Shown: piece after piece, positions 13,620 through 22,282 of the stretch
How positions within the stretch are numbered: the first letter of the stretch is position 1
Layout: each line of letters starts with the position of its first letter
Assembly (NCBI GenBank): GCA_044866775.1
Contig: JBIOUG010000030.1
Location: 1-29,464, forward strand
Direction: 5' to 3'
DNA from: DASUNQ01 sp044866775
GTDB taxonomy: Bacteria > Acidobacteriota > Thermoanaerobaculia > Multivoradales > UBA5704
DNA length: 29,464 bases
Notes under the pieces: generated by a model
What the model saw: only the letters and a program-made list of their open reading frames with translations
Told to the model about the DNA's origin: nothing
Database searches by the model: none
Made by a program: the position numbers and the translations under genes

Positions 13620-15227
13620 ATGGTGCCGCCGCCCGATCCAGCCGCGCCGGTCGTGGCGGCGGACGTCTGGGGCGAGCTGCTGGCGCTGGCCCGCGACAAG
13701 GCGGGCGACCGGCCGCTGCTGCGGCGGCTGCTCGAGCTGTGGCTGCAGGCGAGCGGCGCCCGCGCCGCCGCGCTCTACCTGCAGAACGGGGAATCGCTGC
13801 GGCGCGAGGTGGCGGTGGGAGGCGGCGAGTTTCCGGCGGCGCTCGATCCGTCCGCCTCGGCCGCGGGATCGTGGGGAAGCGTGCCGCTTCCCGGCGGCGC
13901 CCTCGCCGTCCAGCCTCCCGAGGCCGCGGCGGCGGCGGGCGGCGCGGCGGCGCACCTGACGCTGCTGCTCTGGGACGCGGCCACCAAGCGCCGCCTGCAG
14001 CAGCAGATCAAGGAAGAGCGCTTCCAGGTCAACTACCGCGTCGTGGAGCTCGAGGCGCTCTATGACGTCGGCCTGGCGGTCGCCGGCACGCTCGACCACG
14101 AGCGGCTGTCGGAGGAGATCCTGCTGCGCGCGGTCTCGCTGCTCGACGCCCGGCGCGGCGCCCTCTACCTGATCGAAGGCGACGCCTACCGGCTCGACCG
14201 CACCTTCGGCGGCGACGCGGCGGCGGAGTTCCCGGTCGCCGGCGCCCGCCTCGCGGCCTTCCTGGCCGGCGCGGGGCCGGCGCCGCCCGAGCTGCTGCCC
14301 GGCGCGCGGCACCTCCTGGGGGTGCCGATCCAGGTGGAGTCCGGCCCGCGGGGACTCCTGGCGGTCGGCGACAAGGAGAGCCGGCGCGGCATCGCGCCGT
14401 TCCCCGAAGGCGACCGGCGGACGCTCATCCTCTTCGCCAACCAGGCGGCGCTGGCGCTCGAGAACGCGCGCCTCCACCGCCAGGCCCTGGAGACCGAGCG
14501 CCTGGAGCGCGAGATGGAGCTCGCCGCCGAGATCCAACGGCTCATCCTGCCGACCGGCGCGCCGTCGATCGACGGCTACTCGATCGTCGGCTGGAACCGT
14601 CCGGCGCGCCAGGTGGGCGGCGACTACTACGACCTCCTGCACCTGCCCGAGGACCGGATCGGCATCGCGGTCGGCGACGTCTCGGGCAAGGGCGTGCCGG
14701 CGGCGCTCATGGTCTCGACCCTCCACTCCGCCCTCCGCCTGCTCCTCGACCGCTTCGCGCCCGGGCCCGAGCTGCTCGAGCGGCTGAACGACCACGTGCT
14801 CGCCTCCTCGGCGCCGAACAAGTTCATCACCCTGGTGCTGGCGGAGCTGGCGCCCGCGACCGGCACGCTCCGCTACCTGAATGCCGGCCATAACCCGGGG
14901 CTCCTGCTGCGGCGCGACGGCGCGCTCGAGGAGCTGCCGGCCGGCGGGCTGCCGATCGGCCTGCTGCCCGGCAGCCGTTACTCGCTGCAGACGCTCGAGC
15001 TCCACCCCGGCGACCTCCTCTGCCTCTACAGCGACGGCATCACCGAGTGCGTGGCGGAGGACGACGAGGAGTTCGGCGTCGGGCGCCTGGCCGACCTGCT
15101 GGCGAGGAACCGCGACCTCGACCTGCCGCGCCTGGTGGAGGCCATCGACGACGAGACCTGCCGCTTCAGCGCCGGCACGCCACAGGCGGACGACCAGACG
15201 TTGGTCCTGCTGCGGCGGGAGGGGTGA
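13620..15227 (+). CDS. GAF-containing SpoIIE/RsbU-type PP2C phosphatase
   Basis: 535-residue regulator of the partner switch. The N-terminal ~120 residues look like a degenerate GAF-type region, followed by a coiled coil (RRLQQQIKEERFQVNYRVVELEALYDVGLA) and a second GAF domain (~145-285). A linker helix (LEREMELAAEIQRLILP) leads into the SpoIIE/PP2C catalytic domain (~300-535). Its metal-binding motifs are GGDYYDLL and GIAVGDVSGKGVPAALMVS, then 'LNAGHNPGLLLRR', 'LYSDGITEC' and a final 'ADDQTLVLLRR'. It should dephosphorylate the STAS protein encoded just before it, in response to a signal sensed by the GAF part. It is the last gene of the cassette. Confidence 0.92.
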   Translation: MVPPPDPAAPVVAADVWGELLALARDKAGDRPLLRRLLELWLQASGARAAALYLQNGESLRREVAVGGGEFPAALDPSASAAGSWGSVPLPGGALAVQPPEAAAAAGGAAAHLTLLLWDAATKRRLQQQIKEERFQVNYRVVELEALYDVGLAVAGTLDHERLSEEILLRAVSLLDARRGALYLIEGDAYRLDRTFGGDAAAEFPVAGARLAAFLAGAGPAPPELLPGARHLLGVPIQVESGPRGLLAVGDKESRRGIAPFPEGDRRTLILFANQAALALENARLHRQALETERLEREMELAAEIQRLILPTGAPSIDGYSIVGWNRPARQVGGDYYDLLHLPEDRIGIAVGDVSGKGVPAALMVSTLHSALRLLLDRFAPGPELLERLNDHVLASSAPNKFITLVLAELAPATGTLRYLNAGHNPGLLLRRDGALEELPAGGLPIGLLPGSRYSLQTLELHPGDLLCLYSDGITECVAEDDEEFGVGRLADLLARNRDLDLPRLVEAIDDETCRFSAGTPQADDQTLVLLRREG

Positions 15228-15229
15228 CC

Positions 15230-15353
15230 GTAGCGCCCGGGCTACGTCCCGGGCGTTTTCGGAGGCTCCTGCCCCCAGATTCTTCGCTACGCTCAGCGTG
15301 TGAAGGATTCGGGCCGTCTTTCGAAAACGCCCGGGACGTAGCCCGGGCGCTAC
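15230..15353. repeat. 124-bp palindromic element with perfect 32-bp inverted repeat
   Basis: Positions 15230-15261 and 15322-15353 are exact reverse complements over 32 bp, around a 60-base centre. Each arm begins GTAGCGCCCGGGCTACG on its outer side. The centre itself contains further pairing (TTCTTC with GAAGGA, around CGCTACGCTCAGCG). It starts 3 bp after the phosphatase gene and ends 60 bp before the next one. It could be a strong transcriptional boundary, but its size and symmetry suit a miniature palindromic repeat element of the genome. Confidence 0.85.
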
Positions 15354-15413
15354 ACTCAGAACGACCGCCGTTGGACTGTGCGGGAAGCTCGCCGCAATGA
15401 GAGTATCCGCCGG

Positions 15414-16463
15414 ATGAACCGCAAGCCCTCGTTTCCCTACCTGTGCTGTTGCCTGTTGTCTTTCGTCGTCCTCTTCTCGATCTCCTTCGCCGCCTGCCGG
15501 CAGACGCCGCCCTCGGCCGAGGAGCGGGAGCGCGACGAGCCAGCAGCGCCGCAGGTCGCCTGGGCGCTCGCCATCCACGGCGGCGCCGGGACGATGTCGC
15601 GCGAGAAGATCGGCGCGGAGCTCGAGCGCGAGTACCGCGCGGCGCTCGGCGAGGCGCTGGCGCTCGGCAAGGAGGAGCTGGCGCGCGGGGCGCGCAGCCT
15701 CGACGTCGTCGAGAAGCTCGTGCGCCGGCTCGAGGACGACCCCAAGTTCAACGCCGGCAAGGGCGCGGTCTTCAACCATGCCGGCGGCCACGAGCTGGAC
15801 GCCTCGATCATGGACGGCCGCACGCTGCAGGGTGGCGCGGTGGCCGCCGTGACCACGGTGAAGCACCCGATCACGCTCGCCCGCTTGGTCATGGAGCGCA
15901 CCGAGCACGTCCTGCTCATGGGGGAGGGAGCCGAGCAGTTCGCCACCGAGATGGGCGTCGCGCGGGTGCCCAACTCCTACTTCTCGACGCCGCGCCGGCG
16001 CCGGGAGTGGGAGGAGGAGATGGCCCAGAAGGCGAGCGCCGAGGCGGCGCGGCAGCACGGCACCGTGGGGGCGGTGGCTCTCGACCGCCACGGCAACCTC
16101 GCCGCCGCCACCTCGACCGGCGGCCGCACCGACAAGCGCTGGGGCCGCGTCGGGGACACGCCGATCCTCGGCGCCGGCACCTACGCGAACAACCGCACCT
16201 GCGCGGTCTCGGGCACCGGCAAGGGCGAGCAGTTCATCCGCCACGTCGTGGGCTACCAGATCTCCGCCCTCATGGAGTACCGCAGTCTGTCGCTCGCGGA
16301 GGCGGCGCGCGAGGTCGTCGACCGCCGGCTCGAGCCCGAGGACGGCGGCGTCGTCGCCGTCGGCCGCGACGGCGCGATCGCCCTCGTCTACAACAGCAAG
16401 GGCATGTACCGCGGCGCCGCCGACGCCGGCGGCCGGTTCGAGGTCAGGATCTGGGAAGACTGA
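15414..16463 (+). CDS. Isoaspartyl peptidase / L-asparaginase (type 2), lipoprotein
   Basis: 349-residue N-terminal-nucleophile hydrolase that cleaves beta-aspartyl (isoaspartyl) peptides and asparagine. The precursor is autocleaved before the catalytic Thr217 (QHG|TVGAVALD). The N-terminal alpha chain has AIHGGAGT and KFNAGKGAVFN, and the beta chain has GGRTDKRWGRVGDTPILGAGTYAN and SGTGKGEQFIR. A hydrophobic leader ending SISFAAC (Cys28) indicates a lipoprotein anchored outside the inner membrane. ATG 15414 was preferred over a GTG at 15378 because it directly opens the signal sequence. A separate PCMT domain at 24948 also deals with isoaspartate. Confidence 0.92.
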   Translation: MNRKPSFPYLCCCLLSFVVLFSISFAACRQTPPSAEERERDEPAAPQVAWALAIHGGAGTMSREKIGAELEREYRAALGEALALGKEELARGARSLDVVEKLVRRLEDDPKFNAGKGAVFNHAGGHELDASIMDGRTLQGGAVAAVTTVKHPITLARLVMERTEHVLLMGEGAEQFATEMGVARVPNSYFSTPRRRREWEEEMAQKASAEAARQHGTVGAVALDRHGNLAAATSTGGRTDKRWGRVGDTPILGAGTYANNRTCAVSGTGKGEQFIRHVVGYQISALMEYRSLSLAEAAREVVDRRLEPEDGGVVAVGRDGAIALVYNSKGMYRGAADAGGRFEVRIWED

Positions 16464-17304
16464 TCCCGGTCCCGGCGCGAGCGCGCTCGGCGCGCTCGAA
16501 GGTCGCCAGCGCGAGAGCGATGACGTCCTTGGTGGCGCTCTTGATCGCGCCGAGGTGCGGGGCGCCGGCGACGACGCGGCAGGTGCCTCCCGCCAGGCGC
16601 GCCAGCTCCGCCGTGTCGGCCGGACGGATCCCGGGATCGGCCTCGCCGCTCACGAACGCCGCCGCCGCGACCTCGAGATGCGGGGCGTGCTCCCGCAGGT
16701 CGAGGAACCGATAGGCCCGCGGCAGGAGCCGCTCGAAGAGCGCGTACAAGGGCCTGAGCCACGGCATCGTGCGCCGCCCCCAGCCGAGCAGGTGCGGCGC
16801 CACGTCCTCGAACATCGCGCCGGCGACGCCGTCACGACGCGACAGCAGCGCCATGCTCCAGAGGCCGCCCGAGCTGACGCCCCAGACGTGGAGAGGCAGG
16901 CCGGCCGCGCGCTCGGCGAGCGCGTCCAGCGCGTCCTCCACGTCGCGATCGTAGAAGCCGGCCGGCGGCGCGCTGCCGCCGAAACCGCCGAGGTCGAAGG
17001 TCAGGGCGTGATACCCGGCCGCGCGCAGCGCTTGCAAGCGGCCGCGGCGGAAGAAGTAGGTCTGCCCCCACGGCACCCAGGGATGGAGCAGGAGCACCGC
17101 GCCGCGCGCTCCACTCGCCGGATACCAGATGGCGGCGAGGTGACCGGGGCGTCCGCGACGGGGGATCGTCAGGTGCTCGAAGGGGGCGAGCTCGGGAGGG
17201 GTCGGCGAGAGCTCGACCGCCGGCAGGCGCGGCCCGAGGGCGGCGAGGAAGAACCGCGCCGCCCGCTCCTCCCAGCCGCGCGGGCGAGTCGGCGGCGGTC
17301 TCAC
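16444..17304 (-). CDS. Alpha/beta hydrolase
   Basis: 286-residue alpha/beta-hydrolase. The oxyanion-side strand is GAVLLLHPWVPWG, and the nucleophile elbow is GVSSG with the probable Ser144. An acidic residue is found in SGEADPGI and a histidine in AGAPHLGAIKS near the end. The substrate is unknown. The GTG start at 17304 overlaps the CPBP protease stop as GTGA, so the two are translationally coupled. Its 3' end overlaps the convergent asparaginase gene by 20 bp. The open frame extends further upstream, but that part is a shadow of the CPBP gene. Confidence 0.85.
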   Translation of the reverse strand: MRPPPTRPRGWEERAARFFLAALGPRLPAVELSPTPPELAPFEHLTIPRRGRPGHLAAIWYPASGARGAVLLLHPWVPWGQTYFFRRGRLQALRAAGYHALTFDLGGFGGSAPPAGFYDRDVEDALDALAERAAGLPLHVWGVSSGGLWSMALLSRRDGVAGAMFEDVAPHLLGWGRRTMPWLRPLYALFERLLPRAYRFLDLREHAPHLEVAAAAFVSGEADPGIRPADTAELARLAGGTCRVVAGAPHLGAIKSATKDVIALALATFERAERARAGTGISLPRS

Positions 17305-18116
17305 GGCGCCGGGACGAGCGCGACCACGGTCGCGATCTGCACCATGGCGAGGAAGTTGGTGACCACGTGGAGCCCGAAGGTGAGGAGGAGCGAGCCGCTC
17401 GCCAGGCGCGCCGCGGCGAAGAGCGCTCCCAGCGCCAGCACGGCGGCGACGTCGAAGAGGTCGTACTGGACGTGCAGGGCGGCGAAGAGCAGCGCCGAGA
17501 CGGAGACCGCCCCGGCGCGGCCGAGCCGCCACGGCGCCAGACCCGGGAGGAGGAAGCCGCGGAAGAGCACCTCCTCGAAGGCCGGCGCCGCGAGCGCCAC
17601 CGCGAGCCAGAAGAGGAGAGGCACGACGCTCGTGCGGTAGGCCTCGATCATGACCGGCGGGCTGACCGGCCGGTCGAGCGCGCGGGCGAGGAGGTCGTAG
17701 CCGCCGAGGAAGAGGGCGAGCGCGAAGGTCCACAGCAGGGACTGGCGCAGGGTGGGACGGCGGAGGCCGAGATAGTCGCGCACCGTCGCGCCCCGCCGCA
17801 GGCGGATGAAGAGGAGCGTCAGCGCGATCCCCGTCGGCGCGCCGGCGAGCGTGGTGAGCGAGACGACCAGCCCCAGGTGCGCCGCGCTCAGGCGGGCGGC
17901 TGCCGGCAGCGTCGGGCCGAGCGCCAGGACGGCGGCATAGAAGATCGCCGCGACCAGCGCCTGGACCAGCAGCCAGGCGAGGATCACCGCCACCGTCAGG
18001 CCCAACGAAGCCGCCGGTCCCCAGAACGGCGGCCGCGCTTGGGGAGTGGTCGCAGGGGGCGGCAGCTCCAGCGGCTCGGCGGCCTCCGGCGTCACGGGCG
18101 CGAGGCTAGCACGCAC
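17301..18116 (-). CDS. CPBP-family intramembrane metalloprotease
   Basis: 271-residue multi-pass membrane protein of the CPBP (Abi/CAAX prenyl endopeptidase-like) family. Motif 1 is EEVLFRG (Glu181, Glu182, Arg186), motif 2 is ALLFAALHV (His215) and motif 3 is FGLHVVTNF (His250, Asn254). These residues fit the family's active site. About seven hydrophobic segments follow a Pro-rich cytoplasmic start. GTG 18116 is the likely start; GTG at codon 8 is an alternative. It forms a two-gene operon with the hydrolase. Family members process or inactivate membrane or lipid-modified proteins; the target here is unknown. Confidence 0.9.
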   Translation of the reverse strand: MRASLAPVTPEAAEPLELPPPATTPQARPPFWGPAASLGLTVAVILAWLLVQALVAAIFYAAVLALGPTLPAAARLSAAHLGLVVSLTTLAGAPTGIALTLLFIRLRRGATVRDYLGLRRPTLRQSLLWTFALALFLGGYDLLARALDRPVSPPVMIEAYRTSVVPLLFWLAVALAAPAFEEVLFRGFLLPGLAPWRLGRAGAVSVSALLFAALHVQYDLFDVAAVLALGALFAAARLASGSLLLTFGLHVVTNFLAMVQIATVVALVPAP

Positions 18117-18156
18117 CCCGTCAGGCCCAGGGCTGCGCGGCGCCGCGATGGTGGGT

Positions 18157-18162
18157 TACAAT
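18157..18162 (+). promoter_or_regulatory. Possible -10 box for the S1-domain gene
   Basis: TACAAT lies about 115 bp upstream of the ATG at 18278, in the spacer between divergent genes. No convincing -35 box is found at 16-18 bp. If used, it leaves a leader of about 110 bases, long enough for regulation by the RNA-binding product itself. Confidence 0.35.
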
Positions 18163-18277
18163 GCCGCGCGTTGCTCAGAGCCCGCCCGGTGTCACCGCGT
18201 TCCTGCCTCGCGTTTGCGACCCGGTCCCCGCAGCGGTAGCAAAGAACCCACCTGCCACGTAGCCAAGGACTGTACTC

Positions 18278-19510
18278 ATGGACGAACAGAACCGACCCGA
18301 GACCCAGGACTTCGGAGCCGCGCTCGAGGAGTTCGAGCAGAGCAGCGCGGGAGCCGCCGGCGGCGGCGAGCCGCAGATCGGCGACACCGTCGCCGGCAAG
18401 GTGCTGTCGATCGGCGAGGACGCCGCGCTGGTCGACCTGGGAGGGAAGGCGGAGGGGGTCGTGCTCCTCGACGGCTTGAAGGACGAATCCGGCCAGGTCA
18501 CGGTGGCCGTCGGCGACCAGGTGGAAGGGACGGTCGCAGCGACCGACCCCGACACCGGCGGCGTGGTCGTGCGCGCCAAGCCGGCGCGCGGCCCGCAGAT
18601 CAAGGAGGAGCTGCGCCAGGCGCACCTCCACGGCATCCCCGTCGAAGGGACGGTGACCGGCCTCAACAAGGGGGGGATCGAGGTCAAGGTGGCCGGCCAG
18701 CGCGGCTTCTGCCCGCTGTCGCAGCTCGACCTGCGCTACGTCGAGGACCCGACGAAGTTCGTCGGCCAGCGCCTCGCCTTCCGCATCCTGCGCCTCGAAG
18801 AGGACCCCAAGGGGCGCCGCCCCAACATCGTGCTGTCGCGCCGCGCCATCCTCGAGGACGAGGCGCAGGCCAAGGCCGAGCAGACGCGCGAGCGCCTGAA
18901 GCCGGGCGCGGTGCTGACCGGGCGGGTGACCTCGCTCGCCAGCTACGGCGCCTTCGTCGACCTGGGCGGGCTCGAGGGGCTGCTCCACGTCTCGGAGCTC
19001 TCGCACACCCGCGTCGAGCACCCGCAGGAGCTGCTCCAGGTGGGGCAGGAGATCGAGGTGCAGGTGATCAAGGTCGAGAAGCGCGACGGCCGCCAGCCCG
19101 AGCGCATCTCGCTCTCGCGGCGCGCCTTGGAGACTGACCCCTGGAAGGACGCCGCCGACCGCTTCCACGAAGGAGCGCGGGTGCGCGGGCGGGTGGCGCG
19201 GCTCGAGTCCTTCGGCGCCTTCGTCGAGCTGGCCCCCGGCCTCGAGGGGCTGGTGCACGTCTCGGAGCTCGGCGCCGGGCGGCGGGTGACCCATCCGCGC
19301 GAGGTGATCAAGCCCGGGCAGGAGGTCGAGGTGACGGTCCTCGGCGTCGACCGGCAGCGGCGGCGGATCTCGCTGTCGATGTCCGGCGAGACGACGGAGG
19401 CGGCGGCCGAGGAGGTGCGCGAGTACACCCGCGACACCGCCACCGCCTCGTCGGGCTTCGGCTCGCTCGGCGACTTCTTCAAAGGCCGCGAAGAGCGGCG
19501 GCGGCGCTAA
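18278..19510 (+). CDS. Four-domain S1 RNA-binding protein (ribosomal protein S1-like)
   Basis: 410-residue protein with four tandem S1 (OB-fold) domains at about 34-100, 117-190, 207-280 and 292-365. Domains 3 and 4 show the full pattern (GRVTSLASYGAFVDLGGLEGLLHVSELS; GRVARLESFGAFVELAPGLEGLVHVSELG). The acidic N-terminus and basic end (GREERRRR) are disordered-looking. Canonical S1 has six domains in many bacteria, so this is a short form. It could be the S1 of this organism or an accessory S1 paralogue. Likely role: mRNA binding for translation initiation. ATG 18278 has AGGA about 9 bases upstream. Confidence 0.88.
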   Translation: MDEQNRPETQDFGAALEEFEQSSAGAAGGGEPQIGDTVAGKVLSIGEDAALVDLGGKAEGVVLLDGLKDESGQVTVAVGDQVEGTVAATDPDTGGVVVRAKPARGPQIKEELRQAHLHGIPVEGTVTGLNKGGIEVKVAGQRGFCPLSQLDLRYVEDPTKFVGQRLAFRILRLEEDPKGRRPNIVLSRRAILEDEAQAKAEQTRERLKPGAVLTGRVTSLASYGAFVDLGGLEGLLHVSELSHTRVEHPQELLQVGQEIEVQVIKVEKRDGRQPERISLSRRALETDPWKDAADRFHEGARVRGRVARLESFGAFVELAPGLEGLVHVSELGAGRRVTHPREVIKPGQEVEVTVLGVDRQRRRISLSMSGETTEAAAEEVREYTRDTATASSGFGSLGDFFKGREERRRR

Positions 19511-19517
19511 GGCTCAA

Positions 19518-19537
19518 GGCGCGAAGGCTCTCGCGCC
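19518..19537. terminator. Hairpin after the S1-domain gene
   Basis: GGCGCGA (19518-19524) and TCGCGCC (19531-19537) form a perfect 7-bp stem with a 6-base loop, 8 bp after the stop codon. There is no T-run, so it may slow or protect the 3' end rather than act as a standard terminator. It is nearly the same as the hairpin at 13215-13234. Confidence 0.45.
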
Positions 19538-19610
19538 GCGGCAGGCCGGATTCCGCCGCTCCCCGCTTCCCGCGCGGCGTCCGGCTTGCCCGTCTCGCCG
19601 TTCCCCGGCG

Positions 19611-19616
19611 TATACT
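19611..19616 (+). promoter_or_regulatory. Probable -10 box of the kinase gene
   Basis: TATACT, with TTGCCC (19586-19591) 19 bp upstream as a weak -35 candidate. Transcription would start near 19623, giving a leader of about 60 bases up to the predicted CTG start. Confidence 0.5.
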
Positions 19617-19671
19617 GGTGTAAGCAATCGGCAACATGTCGAGCCGCGGGCTGGTCGTGTCGCTTCCGCAT

Positions 19672-19676
19672 GGAGG
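19672..19676 (+). promoter_or_regulatory. Ribosome-binding site that decides a CTG start
   Basis: GGAGG lies 9 bases before CTG at 19686. No ATG, GTG or TTG exists in the kinase frame between the promoter and the glycine-rich loop, so this site supports CTG as the initiation codon. Confidence 0.6.
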
Positions 19677-19685
19677 ACTCCGCCA

Positions 19686-22220
19686 CTGGTTGGCCGTACG
19701 CTCGGGCGCTATCGCATCGCCGCCGAGCTGGGGCGCGGCGGAATGGGAGTGGTCTACCAGGCGGAGGACCTGCAGCTCGGCCGCCAGGTGGCCCTCAAGG
19801 CGTTGCCCCCGGAGCTGGCGCAGCACGCGGAGCGCGTCGAGCGGTTCCGGCGCGAAGCCCGTAGCTTGGCGGCGCTGAACCACCCCTCGATCGTCACGCT
19901 GTACGCCATCGAAGAGATCGACGGCGAGCTCGTCCTCGCCATGGAGCTCGTCGAGGGGAGGACGCTGGCGCAGGCGGTCCCCACCGGCGGCCTCGAGATG
20001 GCGAGGTTCTTCCGCCTGGCGGTCCCCCTCGTCGACGCGCTGAGCGCGGCCCACGAGCGGGGCGTCGTCCATCGCGATCTGAAGCCGGGCAACATCCTGG
20101 TCACGCGGGAGGACCGGGTGAAGGTCCTGGACTTCGGTCTCGCCAAGCTGCGCGCCGATGCCACCGCGACGGCGGTGGATCAGCGCACCACGCAGGACCT
20201 GACCGCAATGGGGTCTGTGATGGGGACGGCCGCATACATGGCTCCCGAGCAGATCCGCGGCAGCCCGGCCGACGAGCGCTCCGACATCTTCGCGCTCGGC
20301 ATCGTCCTCTACGAGATGGCGACGGGCCGCCACCCGTTCCAGGGGCAGGCGAAGTCCACGGCCGACCTCGTCTCCGCGATCCTCCGCGACGACCCTCCCT
20401 CTCTGCTCGAGCTGCAGCCTCACCTCCCGCGGCACCTCGACCGGATCGTGCGCGGCTGCCTCGAGAAGGATCCGGAGCGGCGGTTCCAGTCCGCCAAGGA
20501 CGTCCGCAACCAGCTCGAGCGGCTCGCCGAGGAGCAGGCGAGCGGCGTCCGGCCGCGGCTTGCGCGCCCGTCAGTCTGGCGCCGCCGGAGCGTGGCGGCG
20601 GCCTTCGCCGGGGTCGTCGCCGCGGCGCTCCTCCTCGGCGTCTGGCTTCTCCAGCGGCAGCGTTCCGCGGCGCCGCCGGCGAAGCTCCCGTACCTCGCCG
20701 TCGCCGGGTTCCACGGCTTCTCGCAGGCGGCGGGGCCGGCCTACTTCCGCAGCGGGTTCATCGCCTCCCTCGGCGAGCGGCTCGCCGGGCTCTCCGGCGC
20801 CTGGATCGTGCCGCCCGGGAGCGACCCGGTCCCCGACCTTCTCGTCGAAGCCGACGTCCAGCGACTCGCGGACGACGTGACGTTACAGGTACGCCTCGAG
20901 GACCCGCGGAGCCGCCGCGGACTGGGCAGCGAGATCCTGGAGGGCAGCGCCCGCGAGCCTTTCGACCTCCTCGACCGGGCGGCCGAGGCCGTGGCGGCTC
21001 TCCTCCGCGCGCAGCCGGGGCCGCCAATCCGCTACCGCGCCGCTGCGGTGCCGACCGAGGACGCCGCTGCCTTCGACCTCTTCCTGCAGGCACGGGAGAG
21101 AACGGCAAGCGCCGGCGGAGCGCCGGACCTCGCCGCAGCGCTGGCGCTGGTGGACCGGGCCGTCCGGAAGGACCCGCGCTTCGCGCCCGCCCGCGCCCTG
21201 CAAGGCGAGCTCCGCCGCCGGCTGTACCTCACGAGCCGCCGCGGCCGCAGCCTGGCCGGCGCGGCCGCCGCCTGCGGCGCGGCGGTCGAGATCGACCCCG
21301 AGCTGCCGGCGGCCCACCTCTGCCTCGCACGCGTCCACCGCGATCGCCAGCGGCCGCTCGAGGCCGAGGAGGAATACGTCCGCGCCATCGAGCTGCAGCC
21401 CACGTCCCTGGACGCGCACCACGAGCTCCGCCGCGTCTTCCAGGACCTCGGCCTCCCCGACCGGGCGGAGCGCACGTGGCGGCGGGTCATCGAGCTCCAC
21501 CCGACCTGCTGGACCGGCTATTGGTCGCTGGGAGGCTTCTACTACGACACCGATCAGTACGCCGCGGCCACCGACCAGTACCGGCGCGCGCTCGAGCTGG
21601 CGCCCCGCAATGCCGTGGTCGAGCAGACGCTCGGCGCCGCCCAGCACCTCCTCGGCAGATACGACGAAGCGATCACCGCCTACGAGCGCTCGATCGCGCT
21701 CCGCCCGAGCTGCCAGGCGTCCACCAACCTGGGCATCGTCTACCTGCTGCTGCGGCGCTTCCCCGAGGCGGTCGACGCGCTCGAACAGGCCGCTCGCTTC
21801 CCGGAGGCCGAGTACACGGTGTTGGGCAACCTCGCCGACGCCTACTTCTGGACCCCGGGCCGGCACGCGGAGGCGGGGGCGGCGTTCGAGCGGGCGGCGG
21901 CGGTCGCCCGCGAGCACCTCGCGCGCGATCCCGAGGACGCCGCCGCCCGGCTCTGGCTCGCCTTCGACCTGGCGATGTTGGGGCGCACGGAGGAGAGCCT
22001 CGCGGCTCTGCAACGGGCCCTGGACCGGCATCCGAACGACCCGCACTACTCCTACTTCGCGGCGCGCATCCTCAACCGTCTGGGACGGCGGCAGGAGGCA
22101 TTGGCCGGGTTCGAGCGCGCGGTGGCTGGAGGGTGGCCCCGCGGCGAGCTCCGGCTCAGCGTGGAGTTCGACAGCCTGCGGGACGAGCCCCGTTTCCAGG
22201 CGCTGCTGGTCAGCCGTTAA
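19686..22220 (+). CDS. Membrane Ser/Thr protein kinase with TPR-repeat C-terminus
   Basis: 844 residues if started at CTG 19686, giving LVGRTLGRYRIAAELGRGGMG, the standard opening of bacterial Pkn-type kinases. A start at the next ATG (19743) would cut through the glycine-rich loop and is unlikely. Kinase motifs are VALK (Lys38), HRDLKPGN (Asp131), DFGLAK (Asp149), GTAAYMAPEQ and SDIFALGIVLYEM. One membrane segment follows at about 300-323 (AAFAGVVAAALLLGVWLLQ). The extracytoplasmic part carries a domain like those paired with tetratricopeptide repeats, then several TPR units (from ~500, including 'YYDTDQYAAATDQYRRALELAPRNAVVEQTLG'). The architecture is common in Acidobacteriota and suggests sensing or protein interaction outside the cell. 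Substrates are unknown. Confidence 0.92.
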   Translation: MVGRTLGRYRIAAELGRGGMGVVYQAEDLQLGRQVALKALPPELAQHAERVERFRREARSLAALNHPSIVTLYAIEEIDGELVLAMELVEGRTLAQAVPTGGLEMARFFRLAVPLVDALSAAHERGVVHRDLKPGNILVTREDRVKVLDFGLAKLRADATATAVDQRTTQDLTAMGSVMGTAAYMAPEQIRGSPADERSDIFALGIVLYEMATGRHPFQGQAKSTADLVSAILRDDPPSLLELQPHLPRHLDRIVRGCLEKDPERRFQSAKDVRNQLERLAEEQASGVRPRLARPSVWRRRSVAAAFAGVVAAALLLGVWLLQRQRSAAPPAKLPYLAVAGFHGFSQAAGPAYFRSGFIASLGERLAGLSGAWIVPPGSDPVPDLLVEADVQRLADDVTLQVRLEDPRSRRGLGSEILEGSAREPFDLLDRAAEAVAALLRAQPGPPIRYRAAAVPTEDAAAFDLFLQARERTASAGGAPDLAAALALVDRAVRKDPRFAPARALQGELRRRLYLTSRRGRSLAGAAAACGAAVEIDPELPAAHLCLARVHRDRQRPLEAEEEYVRAIELQPTSLDAHHELRRVFQDLGLPDRAERTWRRVIELHPTCWTGYWSLGGFYYDTDQYAAATDQYRRALELAPRNAVVEQTLGAAQHLLGRYDEAITAYERSIALRPSCQASTNLGIVYLLLRRFPEAVDALEQAARFPEAEYTVLGNLADAYFWTPGRHAEAGAAFERAAAVAREHLARDPEDAAARLWLAFDLAMLGRTEESLAALQRALDRHPNDPHYSYFAARILNRLGRRQEALAGFERAVAGGWPRGELRLSVEFDSLRDEPRFQALLVSR

Positions 22221-22282
22221 CCGGCGGGGAGCCCGCCGGAGGTGGCAGTCACGTTGAACGCGGCGAACGAACGAGGTGAGCC

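Noticed and set aside
13569..16244. An 891-codon minus-strand open frame across the phosphatase and asparaginase genes
   Set aside because: It spans two well-identified plus-strand genes and the palindromic spacer, has Arg/Ala/Gly-rich shadow composition and shows no family motifs.
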